Assembly: GCA_002338655.1 (NCBI GenBank)
Contig: DDIU01000034.1
Location: forward strand, 59,034-123,033
Source: Flammeovirgaceae bacterium UBA1842
GTDB taxonomy: Bacteria > Bacteroidota > Bacteroidia > Cytophagales > Cyclobacteriaceae
Length of the DNA stretch: 64,000 nucleotides
Direction: 5' to 3'
Position 1 is the first letter of the stretch. Every line of letters starts with the position of its first letter. Positions 17,101 through 25,730 of this stretch are shown piece by piece. The position numbers were made by a program, and so were the translations under genes. A model generated the notes under the pieces. That model made no database searches. It was not told where the DNA came from and saw only the letters and a list, made by a program, of their open reading frames with translations.

Positions 17101-20100
17101 TAATTGGAGAAGTACTGGCTACAATTAATCTGCCACTCCCATTGCCATTTGCCCAAGTTAGACTAGCTGATGTTCCTGTAAAACTTGATAATGTCAATCC
17201 ATCTACTTGTGTTGTAGGGGTCACCAAGCCCGGAGGGGAGGAACCATCTATTCTCGAAAATTCTGAAGTGCTTCCATTGGCTGAAGTAGCGGTAGCTGTG
17301 AAATTGCTACTAATATTGAATGACCCTGACAGATTCCAAGTACTACCAGTAGTCAATGCAGTACCTAAAAACGTTTGGCCTTCATCGCCAGTGCCCGCAT
17401 CAAAGACTTCAATAATATCTCCGGATTCACATGTTCCTGTAATAGTACCAGCAGTAGTAGTTGTGATCACAGGAAAGCGTTTATTGTTATTGCCACAACT
17501 GAGACTTATTCCATTCCCTGAGTTGCTATATATTGTATTTCCTGAGATGGTGTTATAAAGACTAGTCGAACTGCTGATTTCTATCCCGTTTCCATTATTG
17601 TTTGCAATTAGATTGGCCTCACCAGGAGCAGTTCCTCCAATTTGGTTATTCGTACTATTGTTGGCTACATTAATTCCGTTATACTGATTGGGAATTGAGC
17701 TGATGCCATCTGCTCCAACACCAATGTAGTTCCCTATAATAATATTTAAAGAACCAGTATTAAAGTTAATGCCCTCGGACTGATTTCCCGAAATGATATT
17801 GCGTGATAAAGTATTCGTACCACCAACAGTATTACCTGAAGCCCCATTCCTTATTTCTACTCCGATACCATAGTTACCCACATTGATTAATCCTGTTAAA
17901 TCAACGCCTATATAGTTGCCTTGAATTTGATTTCCTGTAGAACCTGAACCATTTACATCGATACCTCCACCCGGACTACGGTTGCCATTTCCAGATATCA
18001 CATTCCTTCCAGCAGCCGTCCCGTCACCTATAAAGTTGTTTGGAGCACCATTGAACTGTAAACCTCTTTGACGAGTGGTTGGAAATGGCGCAGTTACACC
18101 ATCAGTTTTCACCCCAATGTAGCAACCTCGAATGCTATTATTAGTTGCTAAAGATCCATTAATCCCAATTCCATAGCCATCGAAACTATGAATTGATAAA
18201 CCTTGAATGACACAATTTGAAATATTGTTTATAAATAGGCCGTCTCCATTGATATTAACCCCATCAATTTCAATAAGTAAGACAGCATCGCTACCTACTG
18301 CCAATGTATTCACAGAAGCACCAGGTTGCGAATATCCATCAATCGTCATGGGAGAAGTAATAGCTGGCAATGCTGTTGTGGGTGTAATCACATGTGGACC
18401 TCCGCCAGGTATTTTAAAGGTAATAGTTTCTCCTGAACTGGCATTAGCATTAATAATAGCTTGCCGTAATGATCCTACGCCTGAGTTATCAGTATTAATA
18501 ACGGTGTAGAGATCAATTGTGCTTTCACTCAATGGGTTAGTTGGATTGGTGTCCAAATTGTATTTCTCTGTACCTGCTGTACCATTGTACTCAAATACTT
18601 GGAAGTGGTAAGTGGTGTTTTCATAGAGACCAGTGACACCTACCGAACTCCCTGCGCCATTATACACCACAAAGTTGCCACTGCCTAGATCGGTGGAAGT
18701 GGTCAAGTTAGGGTCTGCAGTATAGCCTTGACCATCCACTGGAGAAAAATCAACTACATTACCCTCTCGTACCACTACGATGCGGTTTGCACCATCTCCA
18801 TTTGTCCAATTTACCGTCATGGAATTGGTGGATATGTTGGTAAAATTGAGGTTGGCGGCTTGGGTGGTGGGAGGAGTAATTAGCAATATATCCCCAATAA
18901 TGTTCCAATTATTTGTGCTAATTAAATCTTGCCGACCAGTGGCATTGTTGGTATAGCGAAGATTTAACGCTCCCAAAGTCACATTGGAATTAATGGTCTC
19001 TGTCCCACCATTATCATCCGCCCAACCTAACAATGTAGATTCGTAGTTAGCCATTGACATATTACAATTATCAAACATGTTGGTCATATTAGTCGCACTG
19101 CTAATATCCCATGCTGCCAGGGATTGGTTGAAATTTGATGCTCCTCTGAACATTCCGTTCATAGTCAACACATTCGACACATCCCATCCACTGATATCTT
19201 GATTGAATCCGGAAGAGGAAAACATGGCATCCATATTAGTGACCATCCCTGTATTTAACCAATCTAGCGGCTGGCTTCCATTGCGAAAGGCAGTGGTTCC
19301 TGTCAGCATGTTCGACATATCTGTTACCGATCTCACATCCCAACTGCTGATGTCTCTATTGAAACTTGAAGCTCCCCAAAACATTGCACTCATATTAGTT
19401 ACATTACTTACGTTCCAGTCACTGACATCTTGATTAAAAGCACTGGCATCTGTAAACAACCCCTCCATATTCGTAACAGCTGCGGTGCTGTTGCCCCAAT
19501 CTAATGGTTGCCCCCCATTATTAAAACTTACAGCTTGAGCAAACATCCCCTCCATATTATTTATGTTGCTCATATTCCATGAACTTACATCTTCATCGAA
19601 GAATGCTGCAAATTGGAACATCATAAAAGTACTCGTTACATCGCTTAGGTCTGGAGAATCGCTAATTGTCCCATCCAAATATTCGCAATACACAAATGCT
19701 TGCTCCATACTACTCCACTCAATATCTCCCCACTGCATGATTCTAGATAAACGTCTGGCATCAGTAGCATTATCAAAGCGTACTCTTGGAAAATTTCCTG
19801 ATATTTCAACTTCATAATTTCCTCCAGACGGAAAGGTTATTATTGCATCTCCACTAACCCCTCGAAATTTTCCATTATTAGCAGGTGTGCCAACTTCTTC
19901 CCAGTCTACATCATAGTTGTACCCCCCACCTACAGTTGGTATGGTTATTCTATTCGTGCCAGAAGTACCGGGTCTACTGGTATTCCATCTTGTTACAAAC
20001 GATTGACCAGCCCATCTTCTATCTGTGCTACCACTAACTACAGATGTGTTGTATGCCTCCGTCCCAGTTGATCCATTGTATTCAAATACTTGGAAATGAT

Positions 20101-21136
20101 AGAAGATTTTAGGATTGAGATTAGTGATATCTACTGAACTTCCATTGCCATTATACACTACAAAATTACCTGAACCAATTTCAGCTCCTACTCCAAAATC
20201 AGGATCTGCATTATAAGAAGTATTATCATCAGGAGCTGCATCTACAGCACTTCCTTCTTTCGCCACTACAATTCTATTTACTCCATTGCCATTTGACCAG
20301 TCAACAGTCATAGAAGTAGTTGTGACATTGCTAAAGGTGAGGTCGGTGGCTTGGGTGGTAGGTGCGGGCAGAATAACATTAGCTGCAAGGGGAAACGTAT
20401 AATTTGGTTCGTCCGCATCATTTGTCGTAAAACTTACGGACCCAGACTTACTGCCCAGCATATTGGTATTAAACGTAACGGAGAATGTAGTTTTAGAATT
20501 AGTAGCGATTGTATTCGTACCTACTTGAGAACTTAAGGTGAAATCACCCGACACATTGACATTACTTATGGTCAGCGTATTATTAGGACTGGTATTATGA
20601 ATGGAGAATGCCTGACTTCCTGAAGCCCCTTGTATTACATTACCATAATTGTGTGTTTCCCCTACACTAACTGACTGAATGGAGTTAGGAAGAGTACTTG
20701 TGCCTCGCGTTACATCCACCTCTGGACCTGTAAGTCTTGCAAAGGTTTGGAAGGCAAAAGTATTATCACCAATAATGGATGTTTCGATTAAAACGGCTCC
20801 CGTATTAGCTGCTTTTCCTGGATTATAAAATCGGACGGTAAAATCACGTGAACCTCCTGCAGATATAGTGAACGGAGGTGTTGCTCCTACGTAGCTAAAG
20901 TTGAATCCACTCACTGAGATGCTGAAAATGATTAGATCTGCAGTTCCAGTATTACGGATTTGCATTGTATTGTCAAGGTTAGTCCCTTGATAGCCAGTAC
21001 CAAGTAGAACAGTACTCGGCTGGTTATCTGTGATTTGAGTTGCTCCATACCACACTTCTATTGCAGGTTGCGCATAAGCACTTTGAGTTGTGGATAAAAA
21101 AACAACTGACAATGCTAAAAAATAAATATATTTCAT
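14192..21136 (-). CDS. 2314-aa multidomain surface protein with T9SS type B sorting domain
   Basis: Signal peptide about 1-22. Domains in order: two choice-of-anchor-D-like (ASH/Hydin-type) modules to ~255; a fibronectin III-like module ~258-370; BspA-like 25-residue repeats of the DUF285 type ~380-750 (repeats of FNxDISxWDVSxVTxM); a second FnIII-like module; a right-handed beta-helix ~880-1300 that opens with DNSGVGSLRQAI; two more FnIII-like modules; five tandem ~113-residue choice-of-anchor-D repeats ~1550-2100; a degenerate sixth; and a type B (gliding-motility-associated) C-terminal domain from ~2225 with TPNGDGIHDFF and YNRWGNKIF. It is an adhesin or matrix-like surface protein with unknown ligand. 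It is the first gene of a two-gene unit with the PorP gene. Confidence 0.9.
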   Translation of the reverse strand: MKYIYFLALSVVFLSTTQSAYAQPAIEVWYGATQITDNQPSTVLLGTGYQGTNLDNTMQIRNTGTADLIIFSISVSGFNFSYVGATPPFTISAGGSRDFTVRFYNPGKAANTGAVLIETSIIGDNTFAFQTFARLTGPEVDVTRGTSTLPNSIQSVSVGETHNYGNVIQGASGSQAFSIHNTSPNNTLTISNVNVSGDFTLSSQVGTNTIATNSKTTFSVTFNTNMLGSKSGSVSFTTNDADEPNYTFPLAANVILPAPTTQATDLTFSNVTTTSMTVDWSNGNGVNRIVVAKEGSAVDAAPDDNTSYNADPDFGVGAEIGSGNFVVYNGNGSSVDITNLNPKIFYHFQVFEYNGSTGTEAYNTSVVSGSTDRRWAGQSFVTRWNTSRPGTSGTNRITIPTVGGGYNYDVDWEEVGTPANNGKFRGVSGDAIITFPSGGNYEVEISGNFPRVRFDNATDARRLSRIMQWGDIEWSSMEQAFVYCEYLDGTISDSPDLSDVTSTFMMFQFAAFFDEDVSSWNMSNINNMEGMFAQAVSFNNGGQPLDWGNSTAAVTNMEGLFTDASAFNQDVSDWNVSNVTNMSAMFWGASSFNRDISSWDVRSVTDMSNMLTGTTAFRNGSQPLDWLNTGMVTNMDAMFSSSGFNQDISGWDVSNVLTMNGMFRGASNFNQSLAAWDISSATNMTNMFDNCNMSMANYESTLLGWADDNGGTETINSNVTLGALNLRYTNNATGRQDLISTNNWNIIGDILLITPPTTQAANLNFTNISTNSMTVNWTNGDGANRIVVVREGNVVDFSPVDGQGYTADPNLTTSTDLGSGNFVVYNGAGSSVGVTGLYENTTYHFQVFEYNGTAGTEKYNLDTNPTNPLSESTIDLYTVINTDNSGVGSLRQAIINANASSGETITFKIPGGGPHVITPTTALPAITSPMTIDGYSQPGASVNTLAVGSDAVLLIEIDGVNINGDGLFINNISNCVIQGLSIHSFDGYGIGINGSLATNNSIRGCYIGVKTDGVTAPFPTTRQRGLQFNGAPNNFIGDGTAAGRNVISGNGNRSPGGGIDVNGSGSTGNQIQGNYIGVDLTGLINVGNYGIGVEIRNGASGNTVGGTNTLSRNIISGNQSEGINFNTGSLNIIIGNYIGVGADGISSIPNQYNGINVANNSTNNQIGGTAPGEANLIANNNGNGIEISSSTSLYNTISGNTIYSNSGNGISLSCGNNNKRFPVITTTTAGTITGTCESGDIIEVFDAGTGDEGQTFLGTALTTGSTWNLSGSFNISSNFTATATSANGSTSEFSRIDGSSPPGLVTPTTQVDGLTLSSFTGTSASLTWANGNGSGRLIVASTSPIIWTPIDGMAYTANSTYGSGVPVDTDTYVVYSGSGSSSSISGLTVSFAYYFKIFEFDVECSANYYNSNTTAGNSMITPPSGQATNLTFTNESTTSMTVNWTNGDGANRIVVAREGNVVDFSPVDGQSYTADPDLTTSTDLGSGNFVVYNDAGSSVGVTGLNENTTYHFQVFEYNGTAGSEIYNVSTATDNPANQITLYREISVFVGAIQITTGDTQSLASTVQPNDASQVFTINNTGTADLIVTAINMTDGSKYAVSGITFPNTIAAGLSTDFTLILDGNAAGTFTDQLTIVNNDGNFVINLSGIITATPVPAIEVTDGSTTLVANDNYTLTSTVQPNNASQVFTINNTGTADLIVTAINMTDGSKYTVSGITFPNTVAAGSSTDFTLTLDGSAAGTFTDQLTIVNNDANFVINLSGIITATPVPAIEVTDGSTTLSTNDNYTLTSTVQPNDASEVFTINNTGTADLIVTAINMTDGSKYAVSGITFPNTIAAGSSTDFTLTLDGSAAGTFTDQLTIVNNDANFVINLSGIITATPVPTIEVTDGSTTLVANDNYTLTSTVQPNDASQVFTINNTGTADLIVTAINLSDGTKYAVSGITFPNTVAAGSSTDFTLTLDGSAAGTFTDQLTIVNNDANFVINLSGIITATPVPAIEVTDGSTTLTTNDNYTLTSTVQPNDASQVFTINNTGTADLIVTAINMTDGSKYSVLGITFPNTIAAGSSTDFTLTLDGSAAGTFADQLTIANNDVDFVINLIGTISEAPSDVVIIEGEDNSGNIILANEDIDMGVTLLNVNIDKVFVIENLSVVDALTVNEITVDNPVFEVLSFSKTVPSKSFIQFTIRLNASAIGLYSTTVNVMTSINDFSFVVVGEVTSDDSPPLEIFNVVTPNGDGIHDFFNVKNLQLYPDNILNIYNRWGNKIFVMEGYDNVDKVFVGMSNTGDGELITGSYFYSIDKGDGSKVQTGYLFIKR
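14860..16490 (-). repeat. Five tandem ~339-bp repeats inside the type B cargo gene
   Basis: Units of 339 bases (113 residues) recur with strong identity at all codon positions, including third positions. Each contains the text for NDASQVFTINNTGTADLIV. A shorter, diverged copy follows toward the C-terminus. High DNA identity indicates recent expansion or gene conversion. Confidence 0.9.
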
Positions 21137-21163
21137 TTGGTACTTATCAGATTACAGACGCCC

Positions 21164-21171
21164 CAAAAATA
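21164..21171 (-). promoter_or_regulatory. Candidate promoter -7 element for the 2314-aa cargo operon
   Basis: TATTTTTG on the minus strand fits TAnnTTTG, 28 bases before the ATG at 21136. A TTTG lies upstream but at shorter than usual spacing. Confidence 0.4.
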
Positions 21172-21206
21172 GGTAGATCAATAGCAAACAGCCCGATACT
21201 TAGGGT

Positions 21207-22871
21207 TTACAAATGGTTTACAAAATCTGATAATGGATTATTAGTACCTATTTTCTTTTTCAGGCGGTTGCGTGCCATTTTCACTGCTTGGGTACTTACA
21301 CCCGTGAGCATGGCTATTTCTTTAACTTGGAGGTGCATTTTGGCATAGGCCAATTGGCGCAGGTCATTTGAACTTAATTGTGGGTAAACACTTTTTATAT
21401 TAGTAAAAAAATCAGGGTGAACTGTTTCAAATATTGTTTTAAAATTTTCCCAATAGTTCGATTGAACACTGCGCTTAACCAACAGCTTATTAATTTTTTG
21501 TCGCAATTGATCTTCCGACTCGACATTTTTGAGTGAACTCAATAAATCATCTTGTTGTTTACTCTCCATTGAGACTGATAGTAATTGACGATTTATTGCG
21601 TCATTTTCCATTAAAAGTTGCTGAGCTCGCATGCGTTCATTCTCCAACTTCAGTTGCCTCATCTTTGATCTTTGTTTTGCTTTGATAGAACTCAAAACAA
21701 TTTTCCGCTGGTTAATGGATATTGCAACCGTAAGTACCAATACTTCCAATACGGTGGCAATAAAAAGGCTATAGTCGCTTATAAAATGACTTGGAATCAT
21801 CCCCAAATTACGCATTGCATGGATAATAACCCCAAATGTATATAGCGTCCAACCGGGGATCAGATAGCCTGCCATTGGTACATTTTTCTTCCACAATACA
21901 ATACTACTTACAAGTAAAATCATAAAAATGATGCCTGATAAGTATAAGGAGAGCATGTTGGCCAATCGGTAATCAATAAACTGAAGTAACAGATTGACAA
22001 GCAACATCGCACAAATAGCAACATACACATAGTACCATGTTTTTGCATTCACCTTTAACTCCAAAAAATCCATGGCAAACAAAGCAATAAAAAGCATGCT
22101 TAGACACGCTCCATTGAGCGGCAAGCTATTATTTAGTTGAGTGTAATTCGGAATTAAATATTGATAAATATGCCCTGTCTGTGTCATGAAAAACACGGCT
22201 ACAAAAAACACATAAATACCATAGAATAGGTTAGCCCTAACCCCCATCAAGAAAAATGTAACGACAGCATAAATACTTGCAATGAACAGAAGTCCAAAAT
22301 AAAAACCAAGTAACAACTCTCTAGGATTGTTATCTACACTCGTCAAGGAAATGGGTAGTAGTTTAAATGGCACCCTCAGTACAGAATGGTCACTTCTGGC
22401 CATAGCATAAAATGTGTATTTCACATTTTTAATTAACCGTACAGGGAATATAAAATTAGTTGAAACCACAGGGCGTTGATTAAAATAAAAATCATCGCCA
22501 GTAAGATATTGTGCTACCAACTCACCTTGTTCATCCACTTGGTAAAAGGCAATACTGTCCAATGGTGGATGTGAAACATCAATGTGCCAATTTTCTTCCT
22601 CAGAGGTGTTTATAACATTGATCTTAAGCCAAACCTCTCCAGTATAAAAATCGAAATTGAGGCTTTTCTTTTGCTCAAATATAAGTGAGTAATCTTTATT
22701 TATTAGCCCATCAATGGTGAGTGATTCTGTATCATCAAGATAATAGTAACTATATTGGCTAACCACCGCAGGGGAGTAAATCGAGTCATGTAAATGCAAT
22801 ACTTTGAATTGCCCTACTGCCTGGGTTGTTATAAACAATAAAAAAAATGAAGCCCAATTTCGAAACAACAT
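21207..22871 (-). CDS. 7TM-DISM receptor-like regulator with C-terminal HTH
   Basis: 554 residues. A signal peptide (~1-20) and an extracellular beta-rich domain (~30-180, 7TMR-DISMED2-like, with GEVWLKINVINTSEEENW) precede seven hydrophobic helices (~185-385, 7TMR-DISM). A cytoplasmic coiled coil (~385-450, KLENERMRAQQLL) leads to a C-terminal LuxR-like helix-turn-helix (~490-550; LSSNDLRQLAYAKMHLQVKEIAMLTGVSTQAVKMAR contains the recognition helix). Membrane-anchored HTH proteins of this layout are common in Bacteroidota and probably link an outside signal directly to transcription. It lies just upstream, on the same strand, of the 2314-aa cargo gene and could control it; that link is inference. 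Confidence 0.85.
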   Translation of the reverse strand: MLFRNWASFFLLFITTQAVGQFKVLHLHDSIYSPAVVSQYSYYYLDDTESLTIDGLINKDYSLIFEQKKSLNFDFYTGEVWLKINVINTSEEENWHIDVSHPPLDSIAFYQVDEQGELVAQYLTGDDFYFNQRPVVSTNFIFPVRLIKNVKYTFYAMARSDHSVLRVPFKLLPISLTSVDNNPRELLLGFYFGLLFIASIYAVVTFFLMGVRANLFYGIYVFFVAVFFMTQTGHIYQYLIPNYTQLNNSLPLNGACLSMLFIALFAMDFLELKVNAKTWYYVYVAICAMLLVNLLLQFIDYRLANMLSLYLSGIIFMILLVSSIVLWKKNVPMAGYLIPGWTLYTFGVIIHAMRNLGMIPSHFISDYSLFIATVLEVLVLTVAISINQRKIVLSSIKAKQRSKMRQLKLENERMRAQQLLMENDAINRQLLSVSMESKQQDDLLSSLKNVESEDQLRQKINKLLVKRSVQSNYWENFKTIFETVHPDFFTNIKSVYPQLSSNDLRQLAYAKMHLQVKEIAMLTGVSTQAVKMARNRLKKKIGTNNPLSDFVNHL

Positions 22872-22926
22872 AATTAAACTTAAGTCATGTATTCAAAAAT
22901 CGAGCTTTAGAAAAAGAAGTCAATTC

Positions 22927-23175
22927 TTACTTCTTTGTAGCAGGAGCCTTCTTGGCTGCTGGCTTAGCTGTTTCATCTTTTACTGGGGCTTTTTTTGCGG
23001 CTGGTTTCTTATCAGCGGCTGGTTTGGCTGTGGCTGTAGCTTTTTTTGGGGTGGCCTTTTTTACAGGATTTGGTTTCACAGCTGCCTTATTTTTATTCTT
23101 GGCTTTCGGACGAAGTACGCCATAACTACCCATACTTATTTTTCCTTTTCTTGTTTTTTTATCTCCTTTTCCCAT
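22927..23175 (-). CDS. bTHX-like small ribosomal protein with Lys/Ala/Pro-rich tail
   Basis: 82 residues. The first ~26 (MGKGDKKTRKGKISMGSYGV, then LRPK) match the bTHX ribosomal protein family of the 30S subunit. The remaining ~55 residues are a low-complexity Lys/Ala/Pro tail with KPAAKKAP repeats, like histone H1 or chlamydial Hc1 C-termini. The usual bTHX is about 25-45 residues, so the tail is a large extension. It should bind RNA or DNA strongly by charge. It lies between the M13 peptidase terminator and the 7TM regulator. The bTHX core is a good match; a function for the tail is inference. Confidence 0.8.
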   Translation of the reverse strand: MGKGDKKTRKGKISMGSYGVLRPKAKNKNKAAVKPNPVKKATPKKATATAKPAADKKPAAKKAPVKDETAKPAAKKAPATKK

Positions 23176-23218
23176 ATTATCGTTGTTTTAGTTTACTTCC
23201 AGTAAGTTAAAATAAAAA

Positions 23219-23243
23219 ACCTCCAGACAAAAGTCTGGAGGTT
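23219..23243 (-). terminator. Intrinsic terminator after the M13 peptidase gene
   Basis: An 11-bp perfect stem AACCTCCAGAC / GTCTGGAGGTT with a 4-base loop, followed on the minus strand by a T-rich tract (TTTTTTATTTT). It sits 26 bases after the peptidase stop. Confidence 0.9.
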
Positions 23244-23268
23244 TTAAGTTATTTATTTTAATTAAATA

Positions 23269-25347
23269 TTACCAAATTTTAACTCGGGCACTATCTACTC
23301 TGTACATTCCATCACCTTCTTTTACATTAAATGCCTTATAAAAAGTTTCAAGATTGACCAAAGGGCCATTAGCCCGGTACATAGCTGGAGAATGTGGGTT
23401 AGTTAATACTTGCGTTCTTAGTGTTTCATCTTTGTATTTTGTTCTCCAAACTGTTGCCCATGAAACGAAAAAGCGTTGTTCAGCAGTCATTCCATCTATA
23501 AGTTCAGGGGTACCATGAACCGCAATATACTTTTGAAGTGCATCATAGGCCGCATTGACTCCACCCAAATCACCAATATTTTCCCCTAAAGTAAGCTCAC
23601 CGTTGACGTGTACACTGTCCAAAGGTTCAAAAGCTGAAAACTGTGCAACCAATTTACCTGTTCTTGCTTTGAAGTTTTTGGCATCTGTATCCGTCCACCA
23701 ATTTTTCATATTACCCTCCGCATCAAATCTACTGCCTTGATCATCAAAACAATGAGAGATCTCATGGCCGATTACTGCACCAACACCACCATAGTTCACT
23801 GCTGCATCAGCTTTATAGTTATAAAAAGGTGGTTGTAATATTGCCGCTGGAAATACAATTTCATTAAATAATGGGTTGAAATAGGCATTAACCGTTTGTG
23901 GGCTCATCCCCCACTCCTTCTTATCAACGGGTTTACCCAACTTGGCTACCTGCTCCTCAAAGCCAAACTTTGTAGCGTTCATTACATTTTGTATGTAGGA
24001 TGAATTTTCTGGATCACTTTCTACTTTTAAGGCGGAGTAATCTTTCCATTCATCTGGATAACCGATCTTAACAGTCATCGTCTTTAATTTTTCCAATGCC
24101 TTAACCTTGGTAGAATCTGTCATCCAGTCTAATGCTTTGATTCTGTCAGCAAATGCCAACTTAAGATTCTCCACCATTTCCAATGCTTTTTCTTTAGCTT
24201 CTGGAGGGAAAGTCGCATCTACATAAAGTTTTCCTATTGCCTCCCCTAATGAACCGTTAGTCGTTCCCAACACACGCTTCCATCTAGGTCGCATTTCATC
24301 AACCCCTCGCAGTTCTTTACTATAAAAGTCAAAGTTGGCCTGCACGAATTGGTTGTTTAGATAACCAGCTGCTCCATTTAGCACTCCCCATCTTAGGTAT
24401 TCCTTCCATTGGCCAACAGGCACGGTATTTACAATAGCCTGATACTCTTTCATAAACTTAGGCATCCCTACTATCAGTGTATCAACACCAGTCACGCCCA
24501 TATCACTTAAATACTCTTTCCAGTTAACTGATGGCACAATTTCAGAAAGTTGTCCCAACGACATCTTATTGTACAAGGCTGGTATATTCCTTTGTTCTAC
24601 ATTGGTCAATGAAGCTTTGGCCAACCTGGTTTCCAAACTCATGATTCTCGCTGCCTGAGCATCTGCTGAAGCCGCATCGTCCCCTAACAATGTAAGCATT
24701 CGCGCTACATGCTTCACGTATTTCTCGCGAATCTCCTTGGATTTACTATCTTCTTTGGTGTAATAGTCTCTGTCTGGTAAGCCTAGCCCACCTTGAAAAA
24801 GGTAAGCGGCCATTTCCTTGCTGTTTTTTAAATCCGGCATTATGCCAAAACTGAAAAATGAGCCTCCACCGTAAGTCTCTTGTTGAGCCAAATATTTTTG
24901 TAAATCTGCCGCATTGCTTATTTCAGCAATTTGATCGAAATAAGGCTGTAATGGTTGCGTGCCTACTTTTTCAGCCAATAATGAATCCATTCCAATGGCA
25001 TAAAAATCGGCCGCTTTCCTCTGATCTGTCCCCGCAGCATATTTATCACTCTTAGCTGCCGTTTCCAATACATCCAACACAGTTTTGTTGGTCTCTTCCC
25101 TTAGTTCATTAAAACTACCCCAACTTCCTTGGTCTCCCGGTATTTCCGTTCTATCTATCCATCCCCCATTTACATAGCGAAAAAAGTCATCGGCCGGACT
25201 GACAGTAGTATCCATATTGTTCATATTAATTGCCACTACATCGGCTTCCGTCTTGCCTTCACCTCCACTGCCACAAGCAGCAAGTAAAGTCGCGAACCCT
25301 GTGACCAACACAGTATTCAACACTTGGAATTTGGTTAATTTCATCAT
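23269..25347 (-). CDS. M13-family zinc metallopeptidase, lipoprotein (PepO/neprilysin-like)
   Basis: About 692 residues from the ATG at 25347 (a TTG at 25365 would add six residues). The N-terminus is a lipoprotein signal with lipobox LLAAC (Cys25), so the mature protein is membrane-anchored. The M13 N-terminal domain has DDFFRYVNGGWIDRTEIPGDQGSWGSF; the catalytic core has VGAVIGHEISHCFDDQGSRFD (zinc ligands His, His) and ENIGDLGGVNAAYDAL (third ligand Glu). The C-terminus ends RVKIW, as is typical of the family. It is expected to degrade peptides in the periplasm or at the cell surface. It is followed by its own terminator. Confidence 0.95.
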   Translation of the reverse strand: MMKLTKFQVLNTVLVTGFATLLAACGSGGEGKTEADVVAINMNNMDTTVSPADDFFRYVNGGWIDRTEIPGDQGSWGSFNELREETNKTVLDVLETAAKSDKYAAGTDQRKAADFYAIGMDSLLAEKVGTQPLQPYFDQIAEISNAADLQKYLAQQETYGGGSFFSFGIMPDLKNSKEMAAYLFQGGLGLPDRDYYTKEDSKSKEIREKYVKHVARMLTLLGDDAASADAQAARIMSLETRLAKASLTNVEQRNIPALYNKMSLGQLSEIVPSVNWKEYLSDMGVTGVDTLIVGMPKFMKEYQAIVNTVPVGQWKEYLRWGVLNGAAGYLNNQFVQANFDFYSKELRGVDEMRPRWKRVLGTTNGSLGEAIGKLYVDATFPPEAKEKALEMVENLKLAFADRIKALDWMTDSTKVKALEKLKTMTVKIGYPDEWKDYSALKVESDPENSSYIQNVMNATKFGFEEQVAKLGKPVDKKEWGMSPQTVNAYFNPLFNEIVFPAAILQPPFYNYKADAAVNYGGVGAVIGHEISHCFDDQGSRFDAEGNMKNWWTDTDAKNFKARTGKLVAQFSAFEPLDSVHVNGELTLGENIGDLGGVNAAYDALQKYIAVHGTPELIDGMTAEQRFFVSWATVWRTKYKDETLRTQVLTNPHSPAMYRANGPLVNLETFYKAFNVKEGDGMYRVDSARVKIW

Positions 25348-25476
25348 TTGCAATTTTATTTTCAAAATAGGTTAAAATTTGGGAGTACTAAATTAATAAA
25401 ATACAACCCAATTTATTAAGAAGTTTGATCAACGGCATTTTGCATTGATAGAATACAATTTCTGAGTAAATCCTAC

Positions 25477-25484
25477 TAAATTTG
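25477..25484 (+). promoter_or_regulatory. Candidate -7 element for the small gene at 25508
   Basis: TAAATTTG fits TAnnTTTG exactly and lies 23 bases before the ATG. No clear -33 element was seen. Confidence 0.45.
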
Positions 25485-25507
25485 AGCCCGATATTTGGTT
25501 ATAGCCT

Positions 25508-25729
25508 ATGATTCATAAGTACTTTAAAAAGGAGTTTGAAGAGTTCAAAGTAATAGTACAGGTCAATCCTGAGACTTATGCAGGGGTAGAACTTACAATT
25601 GGCCAGAACGGTGAAATTGAAAAACGAAAACTTCAATTTGACTCCAAAATCTATGACGATTTGGCTGAGGACGAATTCAAGGCATCAAGCGCCTTGGAGT
25701 TTAACCTTTACCTTAACGGAATTAAGTGA
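25508..25729 (+). CDS. Small protein of unknown function (73 aa)
   Basis: I do not recognise a family. It is a 73-residue, charged, soluble protein with no signal peptide or membrane segment and a predicted mix of helix (residues 1-15) and beta strands (FKVIVQVNPETYAGVELTIG). An exact TAnnTTTG promoter element stands upstream, and the ATG is well placed. It converges on the C2-like gene at 25731, their ends separated by a single base. Coding character and promoter support a real gene; the function is unknown. Confidence 0.65.
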   Translation: MIHKYFKKEFEEFKVIVQVNPETYAGVELTIGQNGEIEKRKLQFDSKIYDDLAEDEFKASSALEFNLYLNGIK

Positions 25730-25730
25730 C

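Noticed and set aside
23555..25055. Plus-strand ORFs over the M13 peptidase gene
   Set aside because: Antisense to a gene with intact catalytic motifs throughout; no promoter or start context.
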